Shown here: in pieces, positions 8,374 to 16,723 of the stretch | How positions within the stretch are numbered: the stretch's first letter is position 1 | How the letters are laid out: each line of letters opens with the position of its first letter | Origin: Polynucleobacter sp. MG-Unter2-18 | GTDB taxonomy: Bacteria > Pseudomonadota > Gammaproteobacteria > Burkholderiales > Burkholderiaceae | Reading direction: 5' to 3' | Assembly: GCF_018687675.1 (NCBI RefSeq) | Contig: NZ_CP061302.1 | Location: 1,872,192 to 1,936,191, forward strand | Length of the DNA stretch: 64,000 nt | Position numbers and translations under genes: made by a program | Notes under the pieces: generated by a model | What the model was told of the DNA's origin: nothing | What the model saw: the letters and a program-made list of their open reading frames with translations, nothing else | The model's database searches: none

Positions 8374-9174
8374 ATGTGCCCGAATTGCATTCTTGAACGC
8401 GTTGCCACCACCAAATCAACTAATGATGATTTATTAGCTCGCTGGCGTGCCGGTGAATTAATTGATCCCGTTGCACGTATCGCCCACGATCAGACCTCCG
8501 GCAAGGGCAGAGCTGGAAGAGTTTGGCTTTCTAATCCTGGAGATACGCTGTGCTTCTCCTTGGCTTACCCATTCAATAAACGCCCCCATGAACTGAGCGG
8601 ACTTAGTCTAGTCATTGGGCTAGCGGTTATTGCAGGCATTGCTGGAGCATTAGGGATCAACGAAGCTGCTCTTCATCAACAAGGCCTAAGATTAAAGTGG
8701 CCTAATGATTTACTGCTGAACAATGCCAAGCTTGGTGGCATCCTTATTGAAGGGGGGCAGAGCAACCCAAGCTCACCCACTTGGATGGTGATCGGGCTGG
8801 GCCTGAACTTACGTAATTCAGAATTCATTGCACAGTACTTAGAAAATCAAGCCTCTTTTGCAGCTACTGCTTTGGATCAACTGATGCCTCATCACGCACC
8901 GGTTCCAGATGCGGAGTTCATTTGGCTAAAGTTGATTGAGACATTTGAAAGCCACTTAATCCAATTTGAACAGCATGGGTTTAGCTATTTTAAAGATTCC
9001 TGGTCACATTGGGATGCCTTTAATGGTCAGTCTGTTTGCATATCAGGCGCCGGTAAAGAACCTATCATCGGAGTCTCTTCTGGAGTGGATAACTCTGGTG
9101 CGCTTATTCTTCATCAGCATGACAAATCTATCGCCATTCATGCGGGCGATGTTTCTTTGCGAGTTCAATCATGA
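8374..9174 (+). CDS. birA: Biotin-protein ligase (catalytic-only BirA)
   Basis: Activates biotin to biotinyl-AMP and attaches it to acetyl-CoA carboxylase and other carboxylases. 266 aa; no N-terminal helix-turn-helix, so it cannot act as the biotin repressor as E. coli BirA does. The adenylate-binding loop GKGRAGR (43-49), Lys108 in KWPND, and KLGGILIEG (119-127) are present, and a short C-terminal SH3-like domain follows. No Shine-Dalgarno is visible. The stop overlaps the coaX start by 4 bp (ATGA), the common birA-coaX arrangement. Confidence 0.95.
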   Translation: MCPNCILERVATTKSTNDDLLARWRAGELIDPVARIAHDQTSGKGRAGRVWLSNPGDTLCFSLAYPFNKRPHELSGLSLVIGLAVIAGIAGALGINEAALHQQGLRLKWPNDLLLNNAKLGGILIEGGQSNPSSPTWMVIGLGLNLRNSEFIAQYLENQASFAATALDQLMPHHAPVPDAEFIWLKLIETFESHLIQFEQHGFSYFKDSWSHWDAFNGQSVCISGAGKEPIIGVSSGVDNSGALILHQHDKSIAIHAGDVSLRVQS

Positions 9175-9992
9175 GTCTGTATTTGGTATTTGATCTTGGT
9201 AACACTCGGCTCAAGTGGGCCGCAGTCGAATCCACACAAAACATTGCAGACCGTAATAAAAAACTGTGGGCATACTCTGGGTCGATCAGCACCAAATCTT
9301 TCCAGTCACCTGAACTACGGGCTGAACTGTCTGACTATATTTCCAAAACCTTACCTAAACCCGATGCCATTGGCTTTTGCTGCGTAGCAGGCGATGCTGC
9401 GATTGAAAATCTACGTAGCCTCTTTCCGCAATGGCAAGATCTTGAGTGGAAACAATTTACAGGTAGCAGTCCTTACCAAGGCTTACGAACACTCTATCAA
9501 GACCCCAGTAAATTAGGCGCAGATCGGTGGGCAGCACTGATTGGTGCAAGAGCCCTCTCCAGCACCAACACACTAGTAATCAACGCTGGAACGGCCACTA
9601 CCATTGACTTGCTGGGTGGCAATGGCGTCCATTACGGTGGCTGGATCTTGCCAGGCTTAAGTCTGATGCAAGAAAGTCTTCAACAAAATACAGCCCAACT
9701 TCCATTAGCAGTTCGTACCAACAATCCTGAAGCTCAAGCGAGCTTTGGCAGCACTACTGATGAGGCGATTACGGGCGGTTGTGATGCAGCGCAAATAGGG
9801 GCAATACTGCGCGCAGCCTACTTGGCTAAAACCATGAATCATCCAGTTGAGCGAATTTGGCTCGATGGGGGCAATGCCAAAATTTTGGCACAGGAGATTA
9901 AACAGTTTCCAGAGTTAGCAGTACTGCCAGTAGAGCCCATTGAAGGTTTAGTGCTACGTGGACTTTGGGCTTGGCTCTTACAGAACCTGTAA
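9171..9992 (+). CDS. coaX: Type III pantothenate kinase CoaX
   Basis: First step of coenzyme A synthesis, ATP-dependent phosphorylation of pantothenate. The 273-aa protein belongs to the acetate/sugar kinase (ASKHA) fold: phosphate-1 motif DLGNTRLKW (8-16), GADRW (116-120), NAGTATTID (138-146) and GGWILPG (156-162). Overlaps birA by 4 bp and ends 10 bp from the converging rfaE2 gene. No other pantothenate kinase is in the window. Confidence 0.95.
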   Translation: MSLYLVFDLGNTRLKWAAVESTQNIADRNKKLWAYSGSISTKSFQSPELRAELSDYISKTLPKPDAIGFCCVAGDAAIENLRSLFPQWQDLEWKQFTGSSPYQGLRTLYQDPSKLGADRWAALIGARALSSTNTLVINAGTATTIDLLGGNGVHYGGWILPGLSLMQESLQQNTAQLPLAVRTNNPEAQASFGSTTDEAITGGCDAAQIGAILRAAYLAKTMNHPVERIWLDGGNAKILAQEIKQFPELAVLPVEPIEGLVLRGLWAWLLQNL

Positions 9993-10002
9993 GCCATGCA
10001 AG

Positions 10003-10494
10003 TCAACTTGTGCGGATCTTGTCCAACAGGGTTGTTGTGGAGCGCTCGTATAAAAAGGGGATAGCAACTGCCACACCATCCCAAGTTTTCACGAGGCGAG
10101 TCTCCTCCAAGGAGTCGATTTCATAATCTCCGCCCTTAACGTAAATATCTGGATGAATTTTGGCAATCAGATTCACCGGGGTCTGCTCTGTAAATAAGAC
10201 CACCAAATCGACACTCTCCAGCGCTGCCAATAAAGCTTGGCGATCAGCCTCGGCATTGATTGGCCTGTCGTCACCCTTACCCAGCATCTTGACTGAGGCA
10301 TCTGAATTCACTCCCACTACAAGGCTCGCGCCAAGCTCCTTAGCTTGGGCTAGGTAGCTAGCGTGCCCCCTGTGTAGGATGTCGAAGACGCCATTCGTAA
10401 ATACTAAGGGCCTCGGAAGCGCCGCAATACGGGCTTCCAGCTCAGTGAAAACGCAGACTTTAGACTCAAAAGAAGGTGGGGGTAAAGAGCTCAT
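10003..10494 (-). CDS. rfaE2: D-glycero-beta-D-manno-heptose 1-phosphate adenylyltransferase
   Basis: Makes ADP-D-beta-D-heptose for the LPS inner core. The 163-aa protein corresponds to the C-terminal half of E. coli HldE; the kinase half is a separate gene not in this window, as usual for Burkholderiales. It is a cytidylyltransferase-like nucleotidyltransferase: TNGVFDILHRGH with the HxGH motif (41-44) and the C-terminal ERSTTTLLDKIR. Single-gene unit on the minus strand, divergent from the glutathione peroxidase gene and converging on coaX. Confidence 0.94.
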   Translation of the reverse strand: MSSLPPPSFESKVCVFTELEARIAALPRPLVFTNGVFDILHRGHASYLAQAKELGASLVVGVNSDASVKMLGKGDDRPINAEADRQALLAALESVDLVVLFTEQTPVNLIAKIHPDIYVKGGDYEIDSLEETRLVKTWDGVAVAIPFLYERSTTTLLDKIRTS

Positions 10495-10584
10495 AGCGCC
10501 ATATTAATGGCATTAGGCTAATTTCAACGATATTTGCCAGAATGTCTTAGACTTGGACATCCCCGTCCCACCCAAAGGCTCAAG

Positions 10585-11157
10585 ATGATTCGCTACATGC
10601 CGCGGTACTTACTGGCATTATTTTTCTTGCTTACAGCAATGCCGTTTGCAAAGGCTGCTCCCGCCGCCAGTTGTAGCCCCCTTTTGTCCCACACTTTTCC
10701 AAGGTTGCAGGATGAGGCACCTCAAAGCCTTTGCCAATACCAAGGCAAAGTCATCCTCGTTGTTAATACAGCTAGTTTTTGTGGCTTTACGAGTCAATAT
10801 GAGGGTCTTGAGAAGTTGTATGCCAAATATAAAGACCGTGGTTTGGTTGTATTAGGATTTCCATCAAATGACTTTGGCAAACAAGAGCCAGGTAGCAATA
10901 AAGATATCGCTGAATTCTGTAAAAATACCTATGATGTGAAATTCCCCATGTTTGCTAAGAGCTCAGTAAGTGGAAGCAATCCAAACCCACTATTTAAAAT
11001 GCTCATTGCTAAAACTGGGACAACGCCTAAATGGAATTTTTATAAGTACCTCATTGATCGGAACGGTAATGTCGTTGATTCGTTTGGCAGCATGACAAAA
11101 CCCGCAAGCAGCAGTATTACAGGTGAAATAGAGAAACTTCTTGGAGAAAAAATTTAG
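10585..11157 (+). CDS. Exported glutathione peroxidase-like peroxidase
   Basis: Cys-type peroxidase of the GPx/BtuE family. From the ATG at 10585 (190 aa) the product opens with a signal peptide (RYLLALFFLLTAMPFAKA, cleavage about residue 24), so it should act in the periplasm, whereas BtuE-type enzymes are normally cytosolic. The catalytic Cys66 lies in NTASFCGFT, with Gln100 (FGKQEPG) and Trp150-Asn151 (KWNF) completing the tetrad; Cys112 may be the resolving residue. A longer frame from 10534 lacks a ribosome site. It overlaps the next gene by one base, tying it to the FAD/DUF1365/Cfa/SDR unit. Confidence 0.88.
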   Translation: MIRYMPRYLLALFFLLTAMPFAKAAPAASCSPLLSHTFPRLQDEAPQSLCQYQGKVILVVNTASFCGFTSQYEGLEKLYAKYKDRGLVVLGFPSNDFGKQEPGSNKDIAEFCKNTYDVKFPMFAKSSVSGSNPNPLFKMLIAKTGTTPKWNFYKYLIDRNGNVVDSFGSMTKPASSSITGEIEKLLGEKI

Positions 11158-12545
11158 TGGGTAAGAAAAAAGTTGCCATCATTGGCGCTGGTATATCTGG
11201 CTTAGGATGTGCATACGCATTAAGGCTGCACCCAGATTTAGAGATCACCTTATTCGAAGGTGGCAATCATATTGGCGGCCATAGCAATACCGTAGATCTC
11301 ACACTAGAAACTCCTGACGGTCAGATAACTTATGGAGTTGACACTGGATTTTTAGTATTTAATCGCAAAACCTATCCTCGCTTAGTTCGACTATTTGAGG
11401 AAATTCAGGTTCCGATTGCACCATCAGAAATGTCCTTTTCAGTATCCATTGATGCAGGAAGAAAAACAGGGCGCAATAAAAAAATTGAGTGGGCTGGTAA
11501 CGATCTCAACTCCTTCTTTGGCCAAAGATCTAATGTGTTCTCACTGTCATTCTGGAGAATGGCTTACGACATCTTGCGCTTCAATCGACTCGCCACTCGA
11601 CTGGCTGAAGAGCAAATCACTACCAAACTTGAATACTCAGAGCCAGATGAGCGCATTAAAGATTTTTTAGATCGCAATCGTTTTAGCACCAGCTTTAAAG
11701 AAAATTATTTCCTACCAATGATTGGCGCTATTTGGTCATGCTCTGTTGAGCAGATGCTAGAGTTTCCGATTCAAACTATGGTCCGCTTTTGTCATAACCA
11801 TGGTCTTTTACAAATCCAAAATCGCCCGCAATGGCTTACGGTTAAAGGCGGATCTCGAGAATACGTGAAACTTTTAGTGGCGACTCTAGAGAAACATCAA
11901 GTCCAATTTGTACATGAAGCTGTTACTCGAGTTAACGCAAAAAAAACAGAAGACTCTTCAGTCGAAGTGCTTACATCCTCTGGGGTGTACCAGTTTGATG
12001 AAGTGGTAATGGCATGTCATAGCGATCAAGCCTTAGAGTTAGTGCATGGTATTGGGCAAGACGCGCGCAATATTTTGGCTTCGGTCCCTTACCAAAAAAA
12101 TCGTGCAATTTTGCATACAGATATCAATTTCTTACCGGCTACTGAACGCTGCTGGGCGGCTTGGAACTACACCGCAAAATCTGGTGCAAGACCGACTGCA
12201 CAACAACATGTGAGTGTGAATTATTTAATCAACCGTTTACAACCGCTACCCAAATCATTTGAGGGCACGCAAATTATTGTGAGCCTGAACCCACTGACGG
12301 ATCCCAATCCAAAATTAGTGCATGAAGAAATTCATTACTCGCACCCTGTCTTTGATATGCGCGCCGTGCAGGCACAAAAAGAGCTGCCTTTAATTCAGGG
12401 CCATTCCTCAATCTGGTATTGCGGAGCATGGACAGGATTCGGTTTTCATGAAGATGGTTTGCGCTCAGGCGAATTGGTGGCAATGGATCTCATGGAGAGC
12501 ATTTCTCATCACGTTAAATCTAGCCCCATTAAAGATTCTCAGTAA
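11157..12545 (+). CDS. FAD-dependent amine-oxidase-like oxidoreductase
   Basis: 462-aa flavoprotein. The N-terminal Rossmann motif GAGISGLG (10-17), the acidic end of beta-2 (LFEGG) and the following HIGGHSNT are those of the amine-oxidase/protoporphyrinogen-oxidase superfamily (COG2907). The C-terminus has the FAD-closing segment GAWTGFGFHEDGL. Start codon is GTG, overlapping the GPx stop by one base (TAGTG). The substrate is unknown. In other proteobacteria this family travels with DUF1365, Cfa-like and SDR genes, exactly as here, and the set is thought to modify unsaturated membrane lipids under oxidative or light stress; that role is inferred for this organism. Confidence 0.85.
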   Translation: MGKKKVAIIGAGISGLGCAYALRLHPDLEITLFEGGNHIGGHSNTVDLTLETPDGQITYGVDTGFLVFNRKTYPRLVRLFEEIQVPIAPSEMSFSVSIDAGRKTGRNKKIEWAGNDLNSFFGQRSNVFSLSFWRMAYDILRFNRLATRLAEEQITTKLEYSEPDERIKDFLDRNRFSTSFKENYFLPMIGAIWSCSVEQMLEFPIQTMVRFCHNHGLLQIQNRPQWLTVKGGSREYVKLLVATLEKHQVQFVHEAVTRVNAKKTEDSSVEVLTSSGVYQFDEVVMACHSDQALELVHGIGQDARNILASVPYQKNRAILHTDINFLPATERCWAAWNYTAKSGARPTAQQHVSVNYLINRLQPLPKSFEGTQIIVSLNPLTDPNPKLVHEEIHYSHPVFDMRAVQAQKELPLIQGHSSIWYCGAWTGFGFHEDGLRSGELVAMDLMESISHHVKSSPIKDSQ

Positions 12546-13331
12546 ATGAATTTGCCAACGATTAATTTTGGAGCCGTAAAGCATCGACGCTTTCGTCCCG
12601 CTATCAATGCGTTTGGCTATGGTGTATTTACTTTATCTATTCCAATGCGTGCACGCAGGAATGATCCAACATTGCTCAGCAAACATGGACTCAAAGATAA
12701 GCAATTTGGGCTTTTTTCTTTTTTTGACCAAGACCATGGATTAGGCAGTGAAAACAGTCTGTCCTGGATCGAATCGATCCTTAAAGACAATCAGGTTCAT
12801 CATGATGATGGTGAGATTTGGCTACACACTTTTCCGCGAGTTCTCGGTTATGTCTTTAATCCGGTCAGTTTTTGGATCTGCACCCAAACCAATGGTCAAG
12901 TTCAAGCGGTGCTAGCTGAAGTAAATAATACCTTTGGCGAACGACACTGCTATTTACTCCATCATGACTCTGGTAAGGCCCTGCAATCCGGAGAGACGCT
13001 TGTAAGCAATAAAGTATTCCATGTCTCACCCTTTTGTGACGTCCGTGGAGAGTACCACTTCCGCTTTTTATTTCCCCAAGATAGCAATTCAAAGCGAAAT
13101 ATTGTTTGTCGGATTGAGCTGCACGAGGATGGCTCCCCATTAATCAATACTAGTATCAGCGGCCTATCTCAACCGTTAACTAAAAGCGCCCTCTATCTTG
13201 CCTTTCTGCGCTACCCCCTCATGAGTTTGGGTGTCATTGGTAGAATTCACTGGCAGGCATTGAAATTATGGCTAAAAGGTGTACCCTTTCATTCAAAACC
13301 TAAACCACCAGAACTTGAAGTTACCCGATGA
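12546..13331 (+). CDS. DUF1365 family protein
   Basis: 261 aa, a good match to DUF1365: it starts with the typical YxGxVxHRRFRPxxNxFxYxVF-like pattern (here FGAVKHRRFRPAINAFGYGVF) and contains the strongly conserved FPRVLGYVFNPVSFWIC and EVNNTFGERHCY segments. No transmembrane signal is needed and no enzyme motif is known. It begins immediately after the preceding stop and overlaps the next gene by 4 bp, so it is translated together with the Cfa-like methyltransferase. Its constant partnership with that enzyme suggests a helper or a lipid-modifying step. Confidence 0.9.
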   Translation: MNLPTINFGAVKHRRFRPAINAFGYGVFTLSIPMRARRNDPTLLSKHGLKDKQFGLFSFFDQDHGLGSENSLSWIESILKDNQVHHDDGEIWLHTFPRVLGYVFNPVSFWICTQTNGQVQAVLAEVNNTFGERHCYLLHHDSGKALQSGETLVSNKVFHVSPFCDVRGEYHFRFLFPQDSNSKRNIVCRIELHEDGSPLINTSISGLSQPLTKSALYLAFLRYPLMSLGVIGRIHWQALKLWLKGVPFHSKPKPPELEVTR

Positions 13332-14623
13332 ATCGCCCCGGTCAAACACTGCTGTCCCGCCTCACCTTCTCTCGCCCTGAAAGGCGAAAATCTAAACTGC
13401 AGCAAGGTAATGCAAGCACAGTGGCTCTATTGGGTCTTTTAGATCAATTGCGCAGTGGACATCTAGTACTCACTCTTCCTAATAGTGAAGTAAGGGAGTT
13501 TGGCAACAGCTCAGACCAACTACATGCAGAAATTCAAGTCTTAGACTGGTCTGTATTTAAGCGGGTTTTATCTCATGGTGATATCGGCTTTGCCGAAAGC
13601 TATATCCGAGGCGAATGGAATACGCCCGATCTCAAAGCGGTTCTAGAGCTAGTCATTCGAAATCGCACCATCCTTGAGAAGGCAATTTATGGCAGTTGGT
13701 TTGGATCTATAGCCTATCGCCTGAGGCATTGGTTTAGAGATAACTCTAAATCCGGAAGCCGAAAAAATATTCATGCGCACTATGATCTAGGCAATGCCTT
13801 TTACACTCTCTGGCTAGACCCCACAATGAGCTACTCGAGTGCATGGTTCTCTGGTGGTGATAAGCAGTCACTCATGGATGCCCAGCGTGCAAAAATTAAA
13901 CGTATCTTAGATTCCATTCACGCTAAAGAGGGTGATCAACTCTTAGAAATAGGCTGTGGTTGGGGTGGCTTCATGGAAGAAGCCTTACGCAATGGCAACC
14001 AAGTTACTGGCCTGACATTGTCGACAGAACAAAAGGCGTTTGCAGACTCTAGACTTCAAAAAATCTCTGCAGAAACCAGCAATCCAAAACAATTTGAGGT
14101 TCGCCTGCAAGACTATCGAGATTGTAAAGAGCAATTTGATGGTATCGCCTCTATTGAAATGTTTGAAGCAGTTGGTGAAAACCATTGGACTGAATACTTT
14201 CAAACAGTTGCAAAACGACTCAAAGCCGGTGGCAGAGCATGCATCCAAACTATCGTGATCGCAGACGATTTATTTGATCGCTATCGCCAAAGCACCGACT
14301 TTATTCAGCAGTATGTTTTTCCAGGGGGCATGCTTCCCTCTCCAGCAAAATTTAAGGCAGCTGCAGCTAATGCGGGTTTAGAGCTTGAGGCAGAGTTTGC
14401 CTTTGGCGCTGACTATGCCAAAACCTTATGCCTATGGCGCGATAGTTTTAATCAAAAGATTGAAGAAATTTATCGCCTTGGTTTCGATGAGGCATTTATT
14501 CGACTCTGGAATTTTTATCTCATGTATTGCGCCGCTGGATTCTCTGAAAAGAGTATTGATGTAGTGCAGTACACCCTTAAACATAAAAATGTTATTCACT
14601 CAAGTGATGCACTACGCCCATGA
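13328..14623 (+). CDS. Cyclopropane-fatty-acyl-phospholipid synthase-like methyltransferase
   Basis: 431-aa SAM-dependent methyltransferase of the CFA synthase family, which adds a methylene or methyl group across the double bond of membrane acyl chains. AHYDLGN (150-156), LDPTMSYSSAWF and the SAM-binding loop LEIGCGWGGF (206-215) are clear; the QTIVI and FIQQYVFPGG segments further on are also typical. It overlaps DUF1365 and the SDR gene by 4 bp each. In this neighbourhood type the product may be a methylated unsaturated or furan fatty acid precursor, not a simple cyclopropane; the sequence cannot decide that, so I leave the symbol empty. Confidence 0.9.
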   Translation: MNRPGQTLLSRLTFSRPERRKSKLQQGNASTVALLGLLDQLRSGHLVLTLPNSEVREFGNSSDQLHAEIQVLDWSVFKRVLSHGDIGFAESYIRGEWNTPDLKAVLELVIRNRTILEKAIYGSWFGSIAYRLRHWFRDNSKSGSRKNIHAHYDLGNAFYTLWLDPTMSYSSAWFSGGDKQSLMDAQRAKIKRILDSIHAKEGDQLLEIGCGWGGFMEEALRNGNQVTGLTLSTEQKAFADSRLQKISAETSNPKQFEVRLQDYRDCKEQFDGIASIEMFEAVGENHWTEYFQTVAKRLKAGGRACIQTIVIADDLFDRYRQSTDFIQQYVFPGGMLPSPAKFKAAAANAGLELEAEFAFGADYAKTLCLWRDSFNQKIEEIYRLGFDEAFIRLWNFYLMYCAAGFSEKSIDVVQYTLKHKNVIHSSDALRP

Positions 14624-15396
14624 AACAAAAAGGAATAGATTCTTTTGTCAATCAACGGATTTGGGTCATTGGGGCTTCCAGCGGTATTGGTGAGGCCTGC
14701 ACAAAAGCATTTATCAAGGCGGGTGCAAAAGTTGCGCTTTCTAGCCGCCGTGCCGAGCGACTAGATACTCTCGCACAATCTGCAAAACCTGGACAGGCCT
14801 TGGTTTTCCCACTAGATGTCACCCGTCAAGAACAGCTGGACTCCACTTACCGAGGCATCCTAGAAACCTGGGGTGGCCTAGATCTACTGTTGTTTGTCTC
14901 AGGCGTATATACCCCCTTACGTGCTGATAACTTCGAATTTGATGTTGCCCAGAAAACAATTGATGCCAATCTGCTCGGCCCCATGCGGGCAGTCAGTATT
15001 GTCATGCCTGATATGCTCAAAGCGCATAGCGGACATATTGCGATCGTTGGTAGCGTAGCGGGATATAGCGGATTACCTAAAGCCTTAGCGTATGGGCCAA
15101 GTAAAGCGGGGATTATTAATTTCTGTGAAACTCTCTATTACGACTTACTACCCCAGGGTGTGAGTGTGCATATGATCTCACCGGGATTTGTTGCAACCGA
15201 GGCTACCGCACAAAATGATTTTGAGATGCCAGCACTCATTACTGCCGATGAGGCCGCACAAGAAATTCTCGCTGGACTTCAAGCTGGAGAATTTGATATT
15301 CACTTCCCTAAGCGGTTTTCAGGATTCTTAAAGTTCCTCAGAATCCTGCCTTACCCGCTTTACTTCTGGATTATTCGACGCTTCGTCAAAATATAA
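14620..15396 (+). CDS. Short-chain dehydrogenase/reductase
   Basis: 258-aa classical SDR. Cofactor motif GASSGIG (18-24), then SSRR at the end of beta-2 pointing to NADP(H), and catalytic Ser145, Tyr158, Lys162 (YGPSK). The C-terminus is hydrophobic and basic (KFLRILPYPLYFWIIRRFVKI region), likely a membrane-attachment helix, which fits a lipid substrate. Last gene of the five-gene plus-strand unit starting at GPx; overlaps the Cfa-like gene by 4 bp and ends 9 bp from the converging dsbA-like gene. Confidence 0.88.
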   Translation: MKQKGIDSFVNQRIWVIGASSGIGEACTKAFIKAGAKVALSSRRAERLDTLAQSAKPGQALVFPLDVTRQEQLDSTYRGILETWGGLDLLLFVSGVYTPLRADNFEFDVAQKTIDANLLGPMRAVSIVMPDMLKAHSGHIAIVGSVAGYSGLPKALAYGPSKAGIINFCETLYYDLLPQGVSVHMISPGFVATEATAQNDFEMPALITADEAAQEILAGLQAGEFDIHFPKRFSGFLKFLRILPYPLYFWIIRRFVKI

Positions 15397-15405
15397 GAAT
15401 CTGAA

Positions 15406-16068
15406 TTACTTGTACTTATCCTTACGGATTTTTTGCTCTAAGTGATCCATTACAGCAATCGCTTTTGCCTTAGTACCAGCAATAGATGGGGATGTTACGT
15501 AGCGACCCTGCATCACAATCGTTGGCACACCATCAATTCGATAAGTATCGGCCATCTGTCTTGCGGCACGTACTTTTGATATAACGGCAAATGAGCGATA
15601 GGTGGCTAAGAAAGTATTGCGATCAATACCTTGTGAGGCGACCCAGTCGGCGATCTCATTTTCTGTCATAAGGCGCTTGTTTTCTTTATGCATGGCGTAC
15701 ATGACTTTGTCATTCATTGCCTCACCCTTGCCCATGGACTCTAAGGCATAGAACAATTGGCTGTGCGGCATGAAGTCGTCTCGGAAAGCAACGGGCACCT
15801 TACGGAATGTCACATCCCTTGCTTGGCGCTTAAGCCACGTATTGAGCTCTGGTTCAAAGTCATAGCAATGCGGGCAACCATACCAAAAGAATTCGATAAC
15901 CTCGACCTTTCCTTTGGCCTCAACTGGCTGAGGGGTAGGCAAAATACGATAATCAAACCCCTCCTCAATCTTAGGACTTTGCGCAGTAGCAAGCCCTGAA
16001 AAAGAAAATGCCAAGCCAAGAATGGCAGCGGATAAAAGGGCTCTTTTAGATTTAGATAATGTAATCAT
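15406..16068 (-). CDS. dsbA: Periplasmic thiol:disulphide oxidoreductase, DsbA family
   Basis: 220-aa exported protein, signal peptide about 1-29 (GLATA then QS). The thioredoxin-fold active site is CPHC (65-68, in FFWYGCPHCYDFEP), the standard DsbA dipeptide, and the cis-proline loop reads GVPTIV. It would introduce disulphides into secreted proteins and be reoxidised by DsbB (not in this window). It overlaps the SPOR-domain gene by 4 bp; that pair downstream of argS recurs in betaproteobacteria. Confidence 0.93.
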   Translation of the reverse strand: MITLSKSKRALLSAAILGLAFSFSGLATAQSPKIEEGFDYRILPTPQPVEAKGKVEVIEFFWYGCPHCYDFEPELNTWLKRQARDVTFRKVPVAFRDDFMPHSQLFYALESMGKGEAMNDKVMYAMHKENKRLMTENEIADWVASQGIDRNTFLATYRSFAVISKVRAARQMADTYRIDGVPTIVMQGRYVTSPSIAGTKAKAIAVMDHLEQKIRKDKYK

Positions 16069-16673
16069 GATTTGCTAGATTTAATGACGCTCGGTTTAAT
16101 ACCCATGCCATTAAGCTTATCACGCACGGGATTGCTTTCTTCAACACTGTTATAAGGACCAACACGCACACGCCAAAGCGTATTGCCATCACTACTAATC
16201 TCACTTAATTGAGATTGAATCCCTTGAATCGCTAAACTTGCTTTTTGTGCATCTGCATCGGCACGCTTATTAAAGGCGCCTACTTGTAAGAAATAAATTG
16301 CATCTGATTTAGCGGTGGAAGTCCCATCTGCTAGCTTCTTACCATTAGCCACATCAGCAATTGGATCTGGCGCATTAGCGGCAGGTGCTGCAGACTTACC
16401 TTGTAAAGGCTTATTCAGATCTAAAGCCTCTGCTGGGGCAGCAACTTCGCCTTCAGCAGGGGCTGATCCTGGTTTAATAGTTAAGGGAAGATTAGGGGCT
16501 CTGACCCCAGGGCGCTCTTGCGGCGTATTTTTGGAAAGATAGAAGGCAATCACAAAAGCAACGCCAAGCCCAACACCCAATCCTAAGATAAAGCCAAGAA
16601 TAGTGCCCCCATACTCCGAGCTCGAAGACTGGGTCTTTGGCATATAGCTGGTGTGTTGATCATTTTTTTTCAT
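16065..16673 (-). CDS. SPOR-domain membrane protein
   Basis: 202 aa. A short cytosolic N-terminus, one glycine-rich membrane span (about 24-46), a Pro/Ala-rich periplasmic linker (about 55-125), then a C-terminal SPOR domain (from IYFLQVGAFNKRADAD to VIKSSKS) with the expected two repeats, the second marked WRVRVGPYNS. SPOR domains bind denuded glycan strands at the septum, so the protein is probably division-associated, as FtsN and DedD are. Forty-nine bases after argS, 4-bp overlap with dsbA. Confidence 0.88.
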   Translation of the reverse strand: MKKNDQHTSYMPKTQSSSSEYGGTILGFILGLGVGLGVAFVIAFYLSKNTPQERPGVRAPNLPLTIKPGSAPAEGEVAAPAEALDLNKPLQGKSAAPAANAPDPIADVANGKKLADGTSTAKSDAIYFLQVGAFNKRADADAQKASLAIQGIQSQLSEISSDGNTLWRVRVGPYNSVEESNPVRDKLNGMGIKPSVIKSSKS

Positions 16674-16723
16674 CGTATCCCCATCCTTCTTTTTACTTCT
16701 TAAGCGCTGGCAATTACTACAGC

